Part shown: positions 34,232 to 44,164 of the stretch, piece after piece | How the letters are laid out: each line of letters starts with the position of its first letter | Numbering within the stretch: the stretch's first letter is position 1 | Assembly (NCBI GenBank): GCA_013003715.1 | Contig: JABDIN010000054.1 | Span: 1 to 52,549, forward strand | Reading direction: 5' to 3' | DNA length: 52,549 nt | Source of the DNA: Desulfobacteraceae bacterium | GTDB lineage: Bacteria; Desulfobacterota; Desulfobacteria; Desulfobacterales; Desulfosarcinaceae | Notes under the pieces: generated by a model | What the model was told of the DNA's origin: nothing | What the model saw: only the letters and a program-made list of their open reading frames with translations | Database searches by the model: none | Position numbers and translations under genes: made by a program

Positions 34232-37200
34232 TTATCTCAGCATCTGATAATACGTCTGAAGTGGTTTCGGTGGTGTATCGGCTTTTTTTCCGGCTTCCAA
34301 TGCTTTTACGACAGCCAGTGCTGCAGCGGGTGTCGTCATATTGGGTGTTTTATATTGTATGGCGGCCTTGCGGATATAAGAATCATCCACCTGGCTGTTT
34401 TCACCGCTGGGGGAGTTGATGATGATATCCACCTTTCCGGTTTTGATATCATCCACCAGGTTGGGACGGCCGAAACCGATTTTCTTCACGGATGATGCCT
34501 TTATACCGTTTTTATTTAGAAAGTCACATGTACCGCGAGTGGCCTTTATGGTGAATCCCAATTCCAAAAAACGTCGTGCCGGTTCGAGAATGCTGGGTTT
34601 GTCTTCGTCCGTCACGGTAATCAGAACGGTTCCCTCAAGAGGCATGCCGGACGACACTGCTTCCAGTGATTTGAAATACGCCATCCCGTAATTGTCCGAA
34701 ATGCCATGGGCCTGTCCTGTTGACTGCATCACGGGACCGGGTATGGGATCGACTTCCGGGAAAATAGTGAACGGGAATACGGAGGCTTTGACACAAAAGT
34801 AGGGCAGCACCTGTTTTTTAAGCTGAAAATCGGCCAAATTAGAACCCATCAATATTCTGGTGGCCAGCTCCGGCATGGGAATATTGCAGGTTTTGGACAC
34901 CAAGGGCAGGGTTCTGACCGCCCGGCATCTTACTTCCAGAAGGTAGACGGTGTCCTTGTAAATGGCAAACCTGCAATTGAGTAATCCTTTCACACCCAAT
35001 TCGGCACCGATTTTTTTCATACACTCTTCGATGGTGTCCACATGCCGGAGCGGTGTGCTGTAAGGTGGCATGACGCACGCCGAATCTCCCGCATGGACGC
35101 CGGCCAATTCGACATGTTCCACCACTGCGGGTACGAAGATATCCGAACCATCGGCCAGTGCATCCGCCTCTGTTTCGATGGCATATTCAAGAAATTGTTC
35201 GATTAACAGCGGGTAACCCTTATCATTATCTGTTGAGGTTTCAAATTTTTCAGCGAGCATACCCTCATTGTGTACGATAATATCTCCGGCGGATTCCACC
35301 GCATCAGACGATCGCAGAATAACAGGGTAACCGACTTCCGAGGCTTTTTGTTTTGCCTGGTACAGGTCCGCTGCGAGGGCAAACGCGGGTTGGGGTATAC
35401 CCAATGTGCGCATGCGCTGCCGGAGAGCGAAGGTGTCGACAACCAACGACATGACGTCAGCGGGTGTTCCCAGTACGGGAATACCTTTTTTCTGTAATTC
35501 CATACTCAATGCTTCAGTGCTATCACCGGCAAACTGTACGACAACCCCCATGGGATTTTCCAAGCGGCAGATGTTTACGATGTCTTCCAGGGTTCGTGGC
35601 GCAATATATTGAACATGCTGCCCGCCATGACCGATGTGCCCTGACAATGGGCTGCAATTGACAACAATGGTGCGTAAACCGATTTCCTGAAGCGTTCGGA
35701 CCGCATGGTACACACCATAATCCAATTCTCCGGATTGTCCGATTCGATCCGGTCCGCCGCCAATAACCAGTACGCTCGGCTCAGCCTTTTTTGAAATCCG
35801 TGTCTTCTGCTTGACGGTGGAATAGGCCAAAATCCTTATGGATGGGTCAGCGTCGGTTACCGGCTCATATCCGCAATATAGTTTAGCGGCGTCTCGATAT
35901 ACCTGGAACTGAGACGCATTCATACCCAGTAGTTCAGCTATTGATTGATCGCTGAAACCCGAGGTTTTTGCCTGTTTGTATAGATCTGCATCTGGTTGTT
36001 GGCCGTTAAATGCGGATATCTGTTTTTCTAGATCAAAGAGTTCCCTGAATTCGCGGATAAAATGGTGTGAGATACCCGTGATCCGAACCAGTTCATGGTC
36101 GTCCGGGTTTTTAGCAAATGCCGCATAAAGCCTGAATAATCGATCAGTCGTCGGCACCCCCAGCTCGTTATAGATATCAGCTATGGTTTTACCGGCGTCG
36201 CCATTGGGTATCCCTATCGCGGGTGTACCCAGATCCAGTGATCGTATGGATCGGAGCAAGGCATTTTTCAAATTGTTTCCGATGCCGATGACCTCGCCCA
36301 CGGATTTCATCCGGGTGTCGAGGATGTTGTCGGCACCGGTATAATTCCCTATCGACCACCGTGGTATTTTCACCGCTGTTTTGGTGGCGCCAGTCTTAAA
36401 TGCCTCCCCATATTTTTGGTGTTCCGATGAAATTTCCGCTAAAGTAAATCCGCATGACAGGCGCGTGATGTCTTTGCATAAGGGGATGCCACCGGCAAAG
36501 GCAATAAGGTTCGACGTCCGTGTATATCGGCAGTTTATACCGATGATCACGATCTCCCCGGTCTCCGGACTTCGGGCAAACCGCAGATTGGCAACCCCGG
36601 TAACAGACAATTTTTGCATAACACGTACACATAAATCATGCAGTTGCCGAACCGTGTCACCGGCCACACTCGTGACGGGGGTGACGGAGATAGAATCGCC
36701 GCAGTGGATGCCCAGCGGATCGATGTTTTCAAGTCCGCCGATCACCTCAACCCCATTGTTGTCATCCCTCAGGCAGACAAACTCATATTCCTGCCAATGG
36801 GTTTTTGCTTCCTGAATCGTTATTTTACCCCGGTAGCTGTCCGCCAGACACCTTTCCGCTGCATTTCTGAATTCCTCCACGTTGTAAACCAGCCAGGGGT
36901 GCATGCCCGTCCGGGAGTAGGATGGCCGGACGAGAAGCGGAAATTTAAGCTCACCGGCATATTGTATGGCGGCCTCGATATTATCCGCAATTTGACTGTC
37001 CAGAACCGGTATCTCCAGTTCAATCATTCGCCGGATAAACTGCACACGGTCTTCGCAGGTCTCGACGGTCACCGGATCGACTCCCAGTACCCTTACGCCG
37101 CTGTTGTTCAGGGCACCGGATTGGGACAGCCGGCAAACCATATTCATTTCGGTTTTGCCACCAAACCCGGTCAATATACCCTCCGGCTTTTCCAGTTGGA

Positions 37201-37432
37201 TGATATCCAGGAGAGTTGCCCGGGTGAGGGGCTCGATATAGGTGCGATCGGCTGTTCCGATATCGGACATCGTTGTGGAGAGATTGGAATTAACGGCCAC
37301 AACCTTATAGCCTAAAATCCCTAGTGTTATGCAAGCCTCGGTTTCGGCATGATGACCGCCATGGTCCAGGCCGATCATTGAAGGTCCCGAACCAATTAAT
37401 AGTATGGTCCGGATATCCGTACGTTTTGGCAT
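34232..37432 (-). CDS. CarB-like protein (carbamoyl-phosphate synthase large subunit) with altered metal sites
   Basis: A 1066-residue protein with the full CarB plan: two ATP-grasp halves (about 1-400 and 550-930), the oligomerisation region between them, and an MGS-like allosteric domain (about 935-1066). The start MPKRTDIRTILLIGSGP, both GIHCGDS/GVHAGDS motifs and MKSVGEV are kept. However, residues equivalent to E. coli metal ligands are changed in both halves: Q285 is R284 and E299 is G298 in the first; Q829 is R821 and N843 is R835 in the second. EFDYSGAQAC is replaced by HGGHHAETEAC and GGSGGG by RTGMHPW. No carA is adjacent. It is either inactive, or a CarB relative with a new role. 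AAGGATAC lies before the ATG. Confidence 0.85.
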   Translation of the reverse strand: MPKRTDIRTILLIGSGPSMIGLDHGGHHAETEACITLGILGYKVVAVNSNLSTTMSDIGTADRTYIEPLTRATLLDIIQLEKPEGILTGFGGKTEMNMVCRLSQSGALNNSGVRVLGVDPVTVETCEDRVQFIRRMIELEIPVLDSQIADNIEAAIQYAGELKFPLLVRPSYSRTGMHPWLVYNVEEFRNAAERCLADSYRGKITIQEAKTHWQEYEFVCLRDDNNGVEVIGGLENIDPLGIHCGDSISVTPVTSVAGDTVRQLHDLCVRVMQKLSVTGVANLRFARSPETGEIVIIGINCRYTRTSNLIAFAGGIPLCKDITRLSCGFTLAEISSEHQKYGEAFKTGATKTAVKIPRWSIGNYTGADNILDTRMKSVGEVIGIGNNLKNALLRSIRSLDLGTPAIGIPNGDAGKTIADIYNELGVPTTDRLFRLYAAFAKNPDDHELVRITGISHHFIREFRELFDLEKQISAFNGQQPDADLYKQAKTSGFSDQSIAELLGMNASQFQVYRDAAKLYCGYEPVTDADPSIRILAYSTVKQKTRISKKAEPSVLVIGGGPDRIGQSGELDYGVYHAVRTLQEIGLRTIVVNCSPLSGHIGHGGQHVQYIAPRTLEDIVNICRLENPMGVVVQFAGDSTEALSMELQKKGIPVLGTPADVMSLVVDTFALRQRMRTLGIPQPAFALAADLYQAKQKASEVGYPVILRSSDAVESAGDIIVHNEGMLAEKFETSTDNDKGYPLLIEQFLEYAIETEADALADGSDIFVPAVVEHVELAGVHAGDSACVMPPYSTPLRHVDTIEECMKKIGAELGVKGLLNCRFAIYKDTVYLLEVRCRAVRTLPLVSKTCNIPMPELATRILMGSNLADFQLKKQVLPYFCVKASVFPFTIFPEVDPIPGPVMQSTGQAHGISDNYGMAYFKSLEAVSSGMPLEGTVLITVTDEDKPSILEPARRFLELGFTIKATRGTCDFLNKNGIKASSVKKIGFGRPNLVDDIKTGKVDIIINSPSGENSQVDDSYIRKAAIQYKTPNMTTPAAALAVVKALEAGKKADTPPKPLQTYYQMLR

Positions 37433-37720
37433 ATATGTATCCTTAATATTTCGTGAGTATCCACTGCGAAAAACTAGTTTTCTAACCTCTGATCATATTA
37501 AAATCAAGATAAAACCATGATATTCATGGCCATTTTGCCTTCTTTACTGAAATTGAGGGTTGATTTTCATTGAATTACAGGGGTATAAAGTTCACGAAAA
37601 TTGCATTCGGTTGTCTGCTTCATCAGCGCTTCCGGGAAACTATGACTTCAATGGTGCCTGATGCTGGTGAATTATACAACCGAACACCCATCACCACAAA
37701 AAAACAGATAGAGGATGATC

Positions 37721-39112
37721 ATGAAAATAATCGTTGTTGGAACCGGATATGTGGGGTTGGTTCACGCAGCCGTTTGTTCGGAGTACGGCCATGAGGTATA
37801 CGCCTACGACAATGACCAGACAAAAATCGATGCGTTTTCCAGTGGCCAGGCCGATCAAATCGAGCGCTATGTGAATGAGCCGGGATTGGTCAATATCATT
37901 CGTGAAACAATTGGCCGGTACTTGTTTTTTTCATCGGACCTCAAGACGATTATCGAGGGTACCGATGCCATATTCCTGTGTTTACCGACGCCTCCCAATC
38001 TGGATGGGTCCACAAACCTGACCTTTTATGACGCGGCCACCGAACATCTGGGAGAACTGGTTGCCCAACGGGAAGACCAGCGGCGGGTCACCTTCATCAA
38101 TAAAAGCACGGTACCCATTGGAACGGTCAGACATCTGGAAGCGGTAATGGACAGTCATCAGGTTCCGAATTTCGGTGTGGCCTCCAATCCGGAGTTCCTG
38201 GCCGAAGGCACCGCTGTTTCCCAGGCCCGGCGTCCCGACCGGGTGGTCGTCGGATGCGATCATGCCGAAGATTTCAAAATCTTGCGTCGTGTCTACTCCC
38301 AGTTCGTGAACCATGTCCGGATTAAATATATCGAAACCACCCCTGAGACAGCTGAATCCATAAAATATGTCGCCAACACCATGCTGCTGACCTATATCTC
38401 GTTCTGGAACGGTGTCGGTGCCAAAATCGGTGAAAAAATTGAGAATGTCAAAATTGATGATCTGCGGCTGGGTGTAACCGCCGATGACCGCATCAGCACA
38501 TGGGGATCCTTTGTCAGCAATGGGGCCGGGGGGAGTTGTTTCGGTAAGGATATCGCTTCGTTGATCAACCAGTTGCGGCGCACCAATGTGAGCACTAAAA
38601 TGCTGGAAGCCTCATACGAGGTGAACGAGTATCAGAAGGTTTACCTTGTGGATCGTGCCATCACTGAAGCCGGTTTTAAGTTCAACAATAAAACGGTCGC
38701 CGTTCTGGGACTTGCCTTTAAAAAACACACCAATGACATGAGGGACGCATCTTCGATCAAGGTCATCGAATCCCTGCTGGGTAAGGGTGTCGCCAGAATA
38801 AACGCATATGATCCACTGGCCAATGAAGCGGCACAAACCGTTTTTGCCCCGTCGACCAATAACTTGTTTGAAAAAATCGAGTATTTCGACACCGCCAAAG
38901 ACGCCATCAAAGGCTCGGATGCATTGTTCGTCTCATCGGATTGTGAAGAATTTCGCGGTTTGTCCCGAACCATCGAAGAAATGGTGACGCCGCCTTACCT
39001 GGTCATTGACGGTAGACGGATGATTCCGGATTTTGAAGATCTGGTCGCCAGGGGGTACGCCTATCTTTCCGTGGGATCCACCGCATTGATACCAAAGGTA
39101 TCAGAAGAATAA
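37721..39112 (+). CDS. UDP-glucose/GDP-mannose dehydrogenase family protein
   Basis: A 464-residue NAD-dependent sugar-nucleotide dehydrogenase, which oxidises a UDP- or GDP-sugar to its uronic acid for surface polysaccharide. The Rossmann motif is VVGTGYVGLVHAAV; STVPIGT, ASNPEFLAEGTA and the catalytic cysteine C273 in GGSCFGKD are present, as is AFKKHTNDMRDA near the C-terminal domain. The ATG at 37721 is favoured by AGAGGA upstream. No glycosyltransferase genes are adjacent, so the sugar cannot be named. Confidence 0.9.
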   Translation: MKIIVVGTGYVGLVHAAVCSEYGHEVYAYDNDQTKIDAFSSGQADQIERYVNEPGLVNIIRETIGRYLFFSSDLKTIIEGTDAIFLCLPTPPNLDGSTNLTFYDAATEHLGELVAQREDQRRVTFINKSTVPIGTVRHLEAVMDSHQVPNFGVASNPEFLAEGTAVSQARRPDRVVVGCDHAEDFKILRRVYSQFVNHVRIKYIETTPETAESIKYVANTMLLTYISFWNGVGAKIGEKIENVKIDDLRLGVTADDRISTWGSFVSNGAGGSCFGKDIASLINQLRRTNVSTKMLEASYEVNEYQKVYLVDRAITEAGFKFNNKTVAVLGLAFKKHTNDMRDASSIKVIESLLGKGVARINAYDPLANEAAQTVFAPSTNNLFEKIEYFDTAKDAIKGSDALFVSSDCEEFRGLSRTIEEMVTPPYLVIDGRRMIPDFEDLVARGYAYLSVGSTALIPKVSEE

Positions 39113-39222
39113 ATTCCACACCATGTTACCGGTTTGGTTATGCTGCAGTGATTCGGCGATCTGCTTGACTTGGTTGTGAATCATATCTAATTTTAGTTTT
39201 TTACATGTTCTTGGAGGATTTA

Positions 39223-42027
39223 ATGGAATACAAGAAGACGCTTAATCTGCCGAAGACCAAATTCCCTATGAAAGCGAGCCTGGCCAATCGTGAACCGGTT
39301 CAATTAAAGAAGTGGGAGGAAAACCGGTTGCACGACCATATTCGCGAAGCCTCCAAGGGAAAACCGCAATTTATTTTGCACGACGGACCTCCCTACGCAA
39401 ATGGAAATATTCACATCGGTACGGCGCTAAATAAAATTCTCAAGGACATAATTGTTCGTTCACGTCAGATGATGGGCTTCGATTCCGTATACGTGCCGGG
39501 TTGGGATTGCCACGGCCTGCCCATTGAACATAATGTGGATAAAGAACTCGGCAGCAAAAAGAAATCTTTGTCACAAGCACAGGTTCGGAAGTTGTGCAGG
39601 GCTTACGCCGAGAAATTTATAGATATCCAGCGGGAGGAATTCAAGCGTCTGGGTGTCATGGGGGAATGGGAAGATCCATACCTGACCATGAATTACGAGT
39701 ACGAGGCGGTGATTGCCAGGGAATGTAATAAATTCGCCCTGGATGGCGGACTGTTTCGAAGCAAAAAACCCATTCACTGGTGTTGCAGCTGCCGGACAGC
39801 GCTGGCGGAAGCGGAAATAGAGTACTATGATGAAACCTCTCCGTCAATTTACGTGAAGTTCTCCCTTTTGGATGATGTCAGCAATATCATCGAAGGGGCA
39901 GCCGGGAAAGAGGTATCCATTGTCATCTGGACAACCACGCCGTGGACATTGCCGGCAAACCGTGCTGTTGCGCTTCATCCTGATTTTTCATATGCAGCGG
40001 TGGATGTGGGAAATAATCAAGTTCTGATATTGGCACGGGAACTTGTGGATTCCTGCATGGCGGCCTTCGGCATCACGGATTATACCATATTGTCCGAATT
40101 CAACGCCGGGAAACTGGAAAAGAAAAAATGCACACATCCGTTATATGATCGTGATTCATTGATCATCCTCGGAGACCACGTGACATTGGAAGCCGGCACC
40201 GGATGTGTCCATACCGCCCCCGGCCATGGCCGTGAAGACTATGATGTCGGGCTTGCCTACGGTATTGACGCCTATTCACCTGTGGATGACAATGGGCGTT
40301 TTACCGATGATGTCCTCTATTTTGACGGCCGGTTCGTATTCGAGGCCAATGCGGATATCAATAAAAAACTGCTGGAGAAGGGGGGATTACTGGCCGAGGA
40401 AAAGCTGTCTCACTCATACCCCCATTGCTGGCGGTGCAAAAAACCGGTGATTTTCCGGGCCACGCCGCAATGGTTCATTTCCATGGAAAAAACATCCCTC
40501 AGGGAGAAAGCCCTGACTGAGATAGACCGTGTCCAATGGATTCCGAATTGGGGCAGGGACCGTATATTCGGTATGATCGAAAACCGTCCGGACTGGTGTG
40601 TTTCCCGGCAACGCGCCTGGGGTGTGCCCATTGCTGTTTTTATCTGTGACAAGTGTGACGAATTATATATCAATGACAAGGTGATTGACCATGTTTACAA
40701 TTTGTTTGCTGAACATGGCGCGGATATCTGGTTCGAAAAAGATACCGCGCAATTGCTTCCGGACGGTGCGGTATGCCCTAAATGCGGCGGTAATCATTTC
40801 GTGAAGGAAACGGACATTCTGGATGTCTGGTTTGACTCAGGGGTCAGTCATGCTGCGGTATTGGAGCAGCGGGATAATCTGACATGGCCTGCGGACCTGT
40901 ATCTCGAAGGCAGTGATCAACACCGGGGGTGGTTCCACAGTTCCTTGCTGACCGCTGTCGGGACCCGGGGGAAAGCGCCGTATAAGGCCGTACTCACCCA
41001 TGGATTCACCGTGGATGCCGCCGGGAAAAAGATGTCCAAGTCCGTCGGAAATGTCGTCGCCCCCAAAGAGGTTATCCAGAAATACGGCGCTGAAATTTTG
41101 CGGTTGTGGGTTTCCGCCTCCGACTACCGTGACGATATACGGATATCGGATAATATCCTGAAACAACTCAGCGACGCCTATCGTCGTATCCGAAATACTT
41201 CGCGGTATATGCTGGGAAACCTGTCGGATTTCGATCCGGAGAAGGATTTCGTCTTCTATGAATCCATGATGGAACTTGACCGGTTTGCGCTGCATACGCT
41301 CCAGCGTATTGTCCGCAAGTCAATAGAGGCATATGAATCCTATAATTTTCATGTGATTTATCACTCATTGTACAACTATTGTACACTTGATTTGTCCGCC
41401 TTTTATCTCGATGTGCTTAAAGACCGGTTGTACACTTCGCCCGCCGCATCGGTTGAACGCCGCAGTGCCCAGAGCGCCATGTATATTATAATGGAAACCC
41501 TTGCCAGGCTGATGGCACCGGTCCTGATTTTCACTTCGGAAGAAATCTGGCGGCATATGCCGGAATCAAAGAAAAAGGCATCCAGTATTCATATGTCCTC
41601 ATTTCCTGAAGTTAATAAAGCGTATATCGATGATGACCTCGCCGAAAGATGGAAACGCATTCTTGAAGTACGCGCCGAGGTCACCAAAGCGCTCGAAAAT
41701 GCCAGAGAAAAGAAACAAATCGGGCATTCACTGGATGCAGTGGTCACACTGGTTGCGGATGGACAACTCAAAAAACTATTGGAATCATATAAGGATCAAC
41801 TCAGATCCGTCCTGATCGTCTCGAAGGTTACGCTCGCCGACAAGGTGCCGGCGGATGCCATAACGAGTGAGGAAATCGATGGGTTTTCAATATTGATTTC
41901 TTCTTCAACCGGAGAAAAATGCCAGCGGTGTTGGGTATATGATGACAGTGTCGGGTCCATCGAAGCGCACCCGGGTATTTGCAATCGTTGCCATCAGTCC
42001 ATGAAATCCATGGCATTGGTGGGATAG
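39223..42027 (+). CDS. ileS: Isoleucyl-tRNA synthetase
   Basis: A 934-residue class I aminoacyl-tRNA synthetase. The HIGH motif is [10 protein letters not shown] in [12 protein letters not shown], and KMSKS is in [11 protein letters not shown]. The editing (CP1) domain includes [15 protein letters not shown], the tryptophan-rich WDCHGLPIE block is present, and the C-terminal zinc finger reads KCQRCW...CNRCHQ. The length is normal. The ATG at 39223 follows GGAGGATTTA. lspA follows closely, a common pairing. Confidence 0.96.
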   Translation: MEYKKTLNLPKTKFPMKASLANREPVQLKKWEENRLHDHIREASKGKPQFILHDGPPYANGNIHIGTALNKILKDIIVRSRQMMGFDSVYVPGWDCHGLPIEHNVDKELGSKKKSLSQAQVRKLCRAYAEKFIDIQREEFKRLGVMGEWEDPYLTMNYEYEAVIARECNKFALDGGLFRSKKPIHWCCSCRTALAEAEIEYYDETSPSIYVKFSLLDDVSNIIEGAAGKEVSIVIWTTTPWTLPANRAVALHPDFSYAAVDVGNNQVLILARELVDSCMAAFGITDYTILSEFNAGKLEKKKCTHPLYDRDSLIILGDHVTLEAGTGCVHTAPGHGREDYDVGLAYGIDAYSPVDDNGRFTDDVLYFDGRFVFEANADINKKLLEKGGLLAEEKLSHSYPHCWRCKKPVIFRATPQWFISMEKTSLREKALTEIDRVQWIPNWGRDRIFGMIENRPDWCVSRQRAWGVPIAVFICDKCDELYINDKVIDHVYNLFAEHGADIWFEKDTAQLLPDGAVCPKCGGNHFVKETDILDVWFDSGVSHAAVLEQRDNLTWPADLYLEGSDQHRGWFHSSLLTAVGTRGKAPYKAVLTHGFTVDAAGKKMSKSVGNVVAPKEVIQKYGAEILRLWVSASDYRDDIRISDNILKQLSDAYRRIRNTSRYMLGNLSDFDPEKDFVFYESMMELDRFALHTLQRIVRKSIEAYESYNFHVIYHSLYNYCTLDLSAFYLDVLKDRLYTSPAASVERRSAQSAMYIIMETLARLMAPVLIFTSEEIWRHMPESKKKASSIHMSSFPEVNKAYIDDDLAERWKRILEVRAEVTKALENAREKKQIGHSLDAVVTLVADGQLKKLLESYKDQLRSVLIVSKVTLADKVPADAITSEEIDGFSILISSSTGEKCQRCWVYDDSVGSIEAHPGICNRCHQSMKSMALVG

Positions 42028-42089
42028 CGGTATGTCAGGAGTCGTCGTGCTGGCAAATTCAATCAAATCTTAGCAATGGGGCCCACAAG

Positions 42090-42572
42090 TTGAACAATAA
42101 ATATACAAGACTGATCCTCATCTCCGGCATCGTGGTGCTACTCGATCAGATCACCAAAATCGCTATTCTTGACGCTGTTCCCATGTATCAGACCATCAGC
42201 GTTATTCCCGGTTTTTTTAACTTGTCTCATATTCACAATCCCGGTGGCGCCTTCGGTTTTCTATCCGCCTCCAATTCATCATGGTTAAACACCGGGTTCC
42301 TGGTGGTCACGCTACTGGCTCTCGGGCTGATTTTTTATTTTTATAAAACCACCCCGGAAACCCACAAGATGCTCGCAGCGGGATTTGCCTTGATATGCGG
42401 CGGCGCCATCGGTAATTTCATTGACCGGATTCGATTCGGCGAGGTGGTCGATTTTCTCGATTTTTATATTGGTCAATGGCACTGGCCGTCCTTCAATGTG
42501 GCCGACAGCGCTATTACCATCGGGATCCTGGTGTTCCTTTACCATATTGTTTTCCGAAAGCTTCCCGAATAG
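42090..42572 (+). CDS. lspA: Signal peptidase II (prolipoprotein signal peptidase)
   Basis: A 161-residue inner-membrane aspartyl protease that removes lipoprotein signal peptides. Four hydrophobic helices are visible; the catalytic aspartates are in the two family motifs IGNFIDRIRFGEVVDF and FNVADSAITIG. The start is probably the TTG at 42090 (LNNKYTRLILI), because upstream residues do not fit the family and overlap ileS; the SD is weak. It is 63 bases downstream of ileS and would process the lipoprotein at 2825-3109 among others. Confidence 0.9.
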   Translation: MNNKYTRLILISGIVVLLDQITKIAILDAVPMYQTISVIPGFFNLSHIHNPGGAFGFLSASNSSWLNTGFLVVTLLALGLIFYFYKTTPETHKMLAAGFALICGGAIGNFIDRIRFGEVVDFLDFYIGQWHWPSFNVADSAITIGILVFLYHIVFRKLPE

Positions 42573-42631
42573 GCACGGTGACGATATCAACAAGACTTCG
42601 ACTTCGATAATCTTCGAAAACGATCCGTATA

Positions 42632-44068
42632 ATGCCTGAAACCGATTACAAGCAGTTCAAGTCCAGCCTCGGCAATGGTTCGACATCCGTGGAGCCACCG
42701 GTTTACCTGTTGTTCGGTGAAGAAGCACTTTACAAGAAGGTGCTCGAGGACCTGCTATCTGTCTTACTTCCCCAAACTTCACGTGAATTTTCCTACCATC
42801 CGTATGACGGCACGAATGATAACCTTGCATTGGCACTGGAGCGATTGAACACCTTCTCCCTGCTGCCCGGAAAAACCATCGTGGGATTTCTGGATGCAAA
42901 GGTTTTTCATTCTGTGAAGAACGAGAAAGCCATCCTTGAAAAAGTGCAGGATGCGATCGTCCGTGACGATAAGGTCAAAGCATCCCGGCTAATGGCGAGT
43001 CTTTTGTCCATGAAAGGCTTACGATATGAAGATCCGAATACTATCGACAGATTGAAGACGCATACGGAGTCCCCTGATGATGATAAGTGGCTTCGCGAGG
43101 TGATATCATATTGTATCGAAAAAGGTGTGCCCATTCCTGAATTCAAGGATCAATCTCAAGTGTTAATGGAGGCTATCAAGAGCGGCTTTCCCAAAGACCA
43201 TCATTTGATCCTCACCACAGAACTCATTGATAAACGGCGGAAGTTGTATAAGGCCATCGGCGAAGCAGGCCTGATTGTCGATTGTTCGGTACCCAAAGGT
43301 GACAGACGGGCGGACAAGCTTGAACAGGAAGCGGCTTTGAAGGGAAAAATGGCTGAGATTCTCGCCGGATCAGGGAAATCCATGGATTCCCGGGCCTTCC
43401 AGAAAGCGTGTGAGATGACCGGATTCAATCTCCGGGCTTTTTCTGCAAACATCGAAAAATTGGTGAATTTCGTCGGCAGCCGTGATCGTATTACTGTTGA
43501 TGATGTTGAATCGGTGCTGCGGAGAACCAAACAGGATCCCATCTTTGATTTTACGAACGCCCTGACCGAGAAGAAACTCGATCAGGCACTTTTTTATATG
43601 GCATCGTTGCTGTCCCAACAAATGCACCCGCTGCAGATAATGGCTGCGATGATCAATCAGATCCGGAAACTGCTGATGGTCAAGCATTTCATTCTGGATC
43701 GAAAAGATTCCCATTGGAAACCGGGACTGGATTATAACCGATTCAGATCCCAGGTGATGCCGGCCATCGAGGCCTTTGACCGGGAAATTGCTGAAAAACT
43801 GTCACAAACCGATCGTCCGGAAAGCAGAGAACCCACGGGCAAGAAGAAAAAGAAGGCCAAGGCCAACACGGATTTGCTGATCGCTAAAAATCCACGGAAT
43901 CCGTATCCGATATATAAACTCTTCCTGAAATCTGATATGTTTACCCTTGCCGGGCTCCTCGAAGCGATGGAAAATCTTAGTGAAGCGGACCTGCGGCTCA
44001 AGTCCAGCGCTCAGCCACCTGTATTGGTGCTGGAAAACATTCTCTTCTCGATTTGTGGAAGTACGTAA
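42632..44068 (+). CDS. holA: DNA polymerase III delta subunit-like protein
   Basis: A 478-residue HolA-like clamp-loader subunit, longer than the usual 340 or so. The N-terminal VYLLFGEEALYKK, the RKLYKAIGEAGLIVDC strand and the FNLRAFSANIEKLVNF and ITVDDVESVLRRT blocks fit the family, as does the C-terminal helical region (QQMHPLQIMAAMINQIRKLL). Residues about 95-180 appear to be an extra insertion, and a lysine-rich loop (KKKKKAKA) occurs near 410. No SD is evident. It follows lspA by 60 bases. Confidence 0.75.
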   Translation: MPETDYKQFKSSLGNGSTSVEPPVYLLFGEEALYKKVLEDLLSVLLPQTSREFSYHPYDGTNDNLALALERLNTFSLLPGKTIVGFLDAKVFHSVKNEKAILEKVQDAIVRDDKVKASRLMASLLSMKGLRYEDPNTIDRLKTHTESPDDDKWLREVISYCIEKGVPIPEFKDQSQVLMEAIKSGFPKDHHLILTTELIDKRRKLYKAIGEAGLIVDCSVPKGDRRADKLEQEAALKGKMAEILAGSGKSMDSRAFQKACEMTGFNLRAFSANIEKLVNFVGSRDRITVDDVESVLRRTKQDPIFDFTNALTEKKLDQALFYMASLLSQQMHPLQIMAAMINQIRKLLMVKHFILDRKDSHWKPGLDYNRFRSQVMPAIEAFDREIAEKLSQTDRPESREPTGKKKKKAKANTDLLIAKNPRNPYPIYKLFLKSDMFTLAGLLEAMENLSEADLRLKSSAQPPVLVLENILFSICGST

Positions 44069-44164
44069 TCAACGGGATCGTCATTGAGTGTCCCGATTAC
44101 CCTGAGATTTCAGCCTGACGGTTGAATCTGATACCTGAGATACATAAATAATAAGGAATTCCTA

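Noticed and set aside
41979-42089. N-terminal extension of LspA overlapping ileS
   Set aside because: The peptide does not fit the family and is out of frame with ileS coding sequence; the TTG at 42090 gives the normal LspA length.
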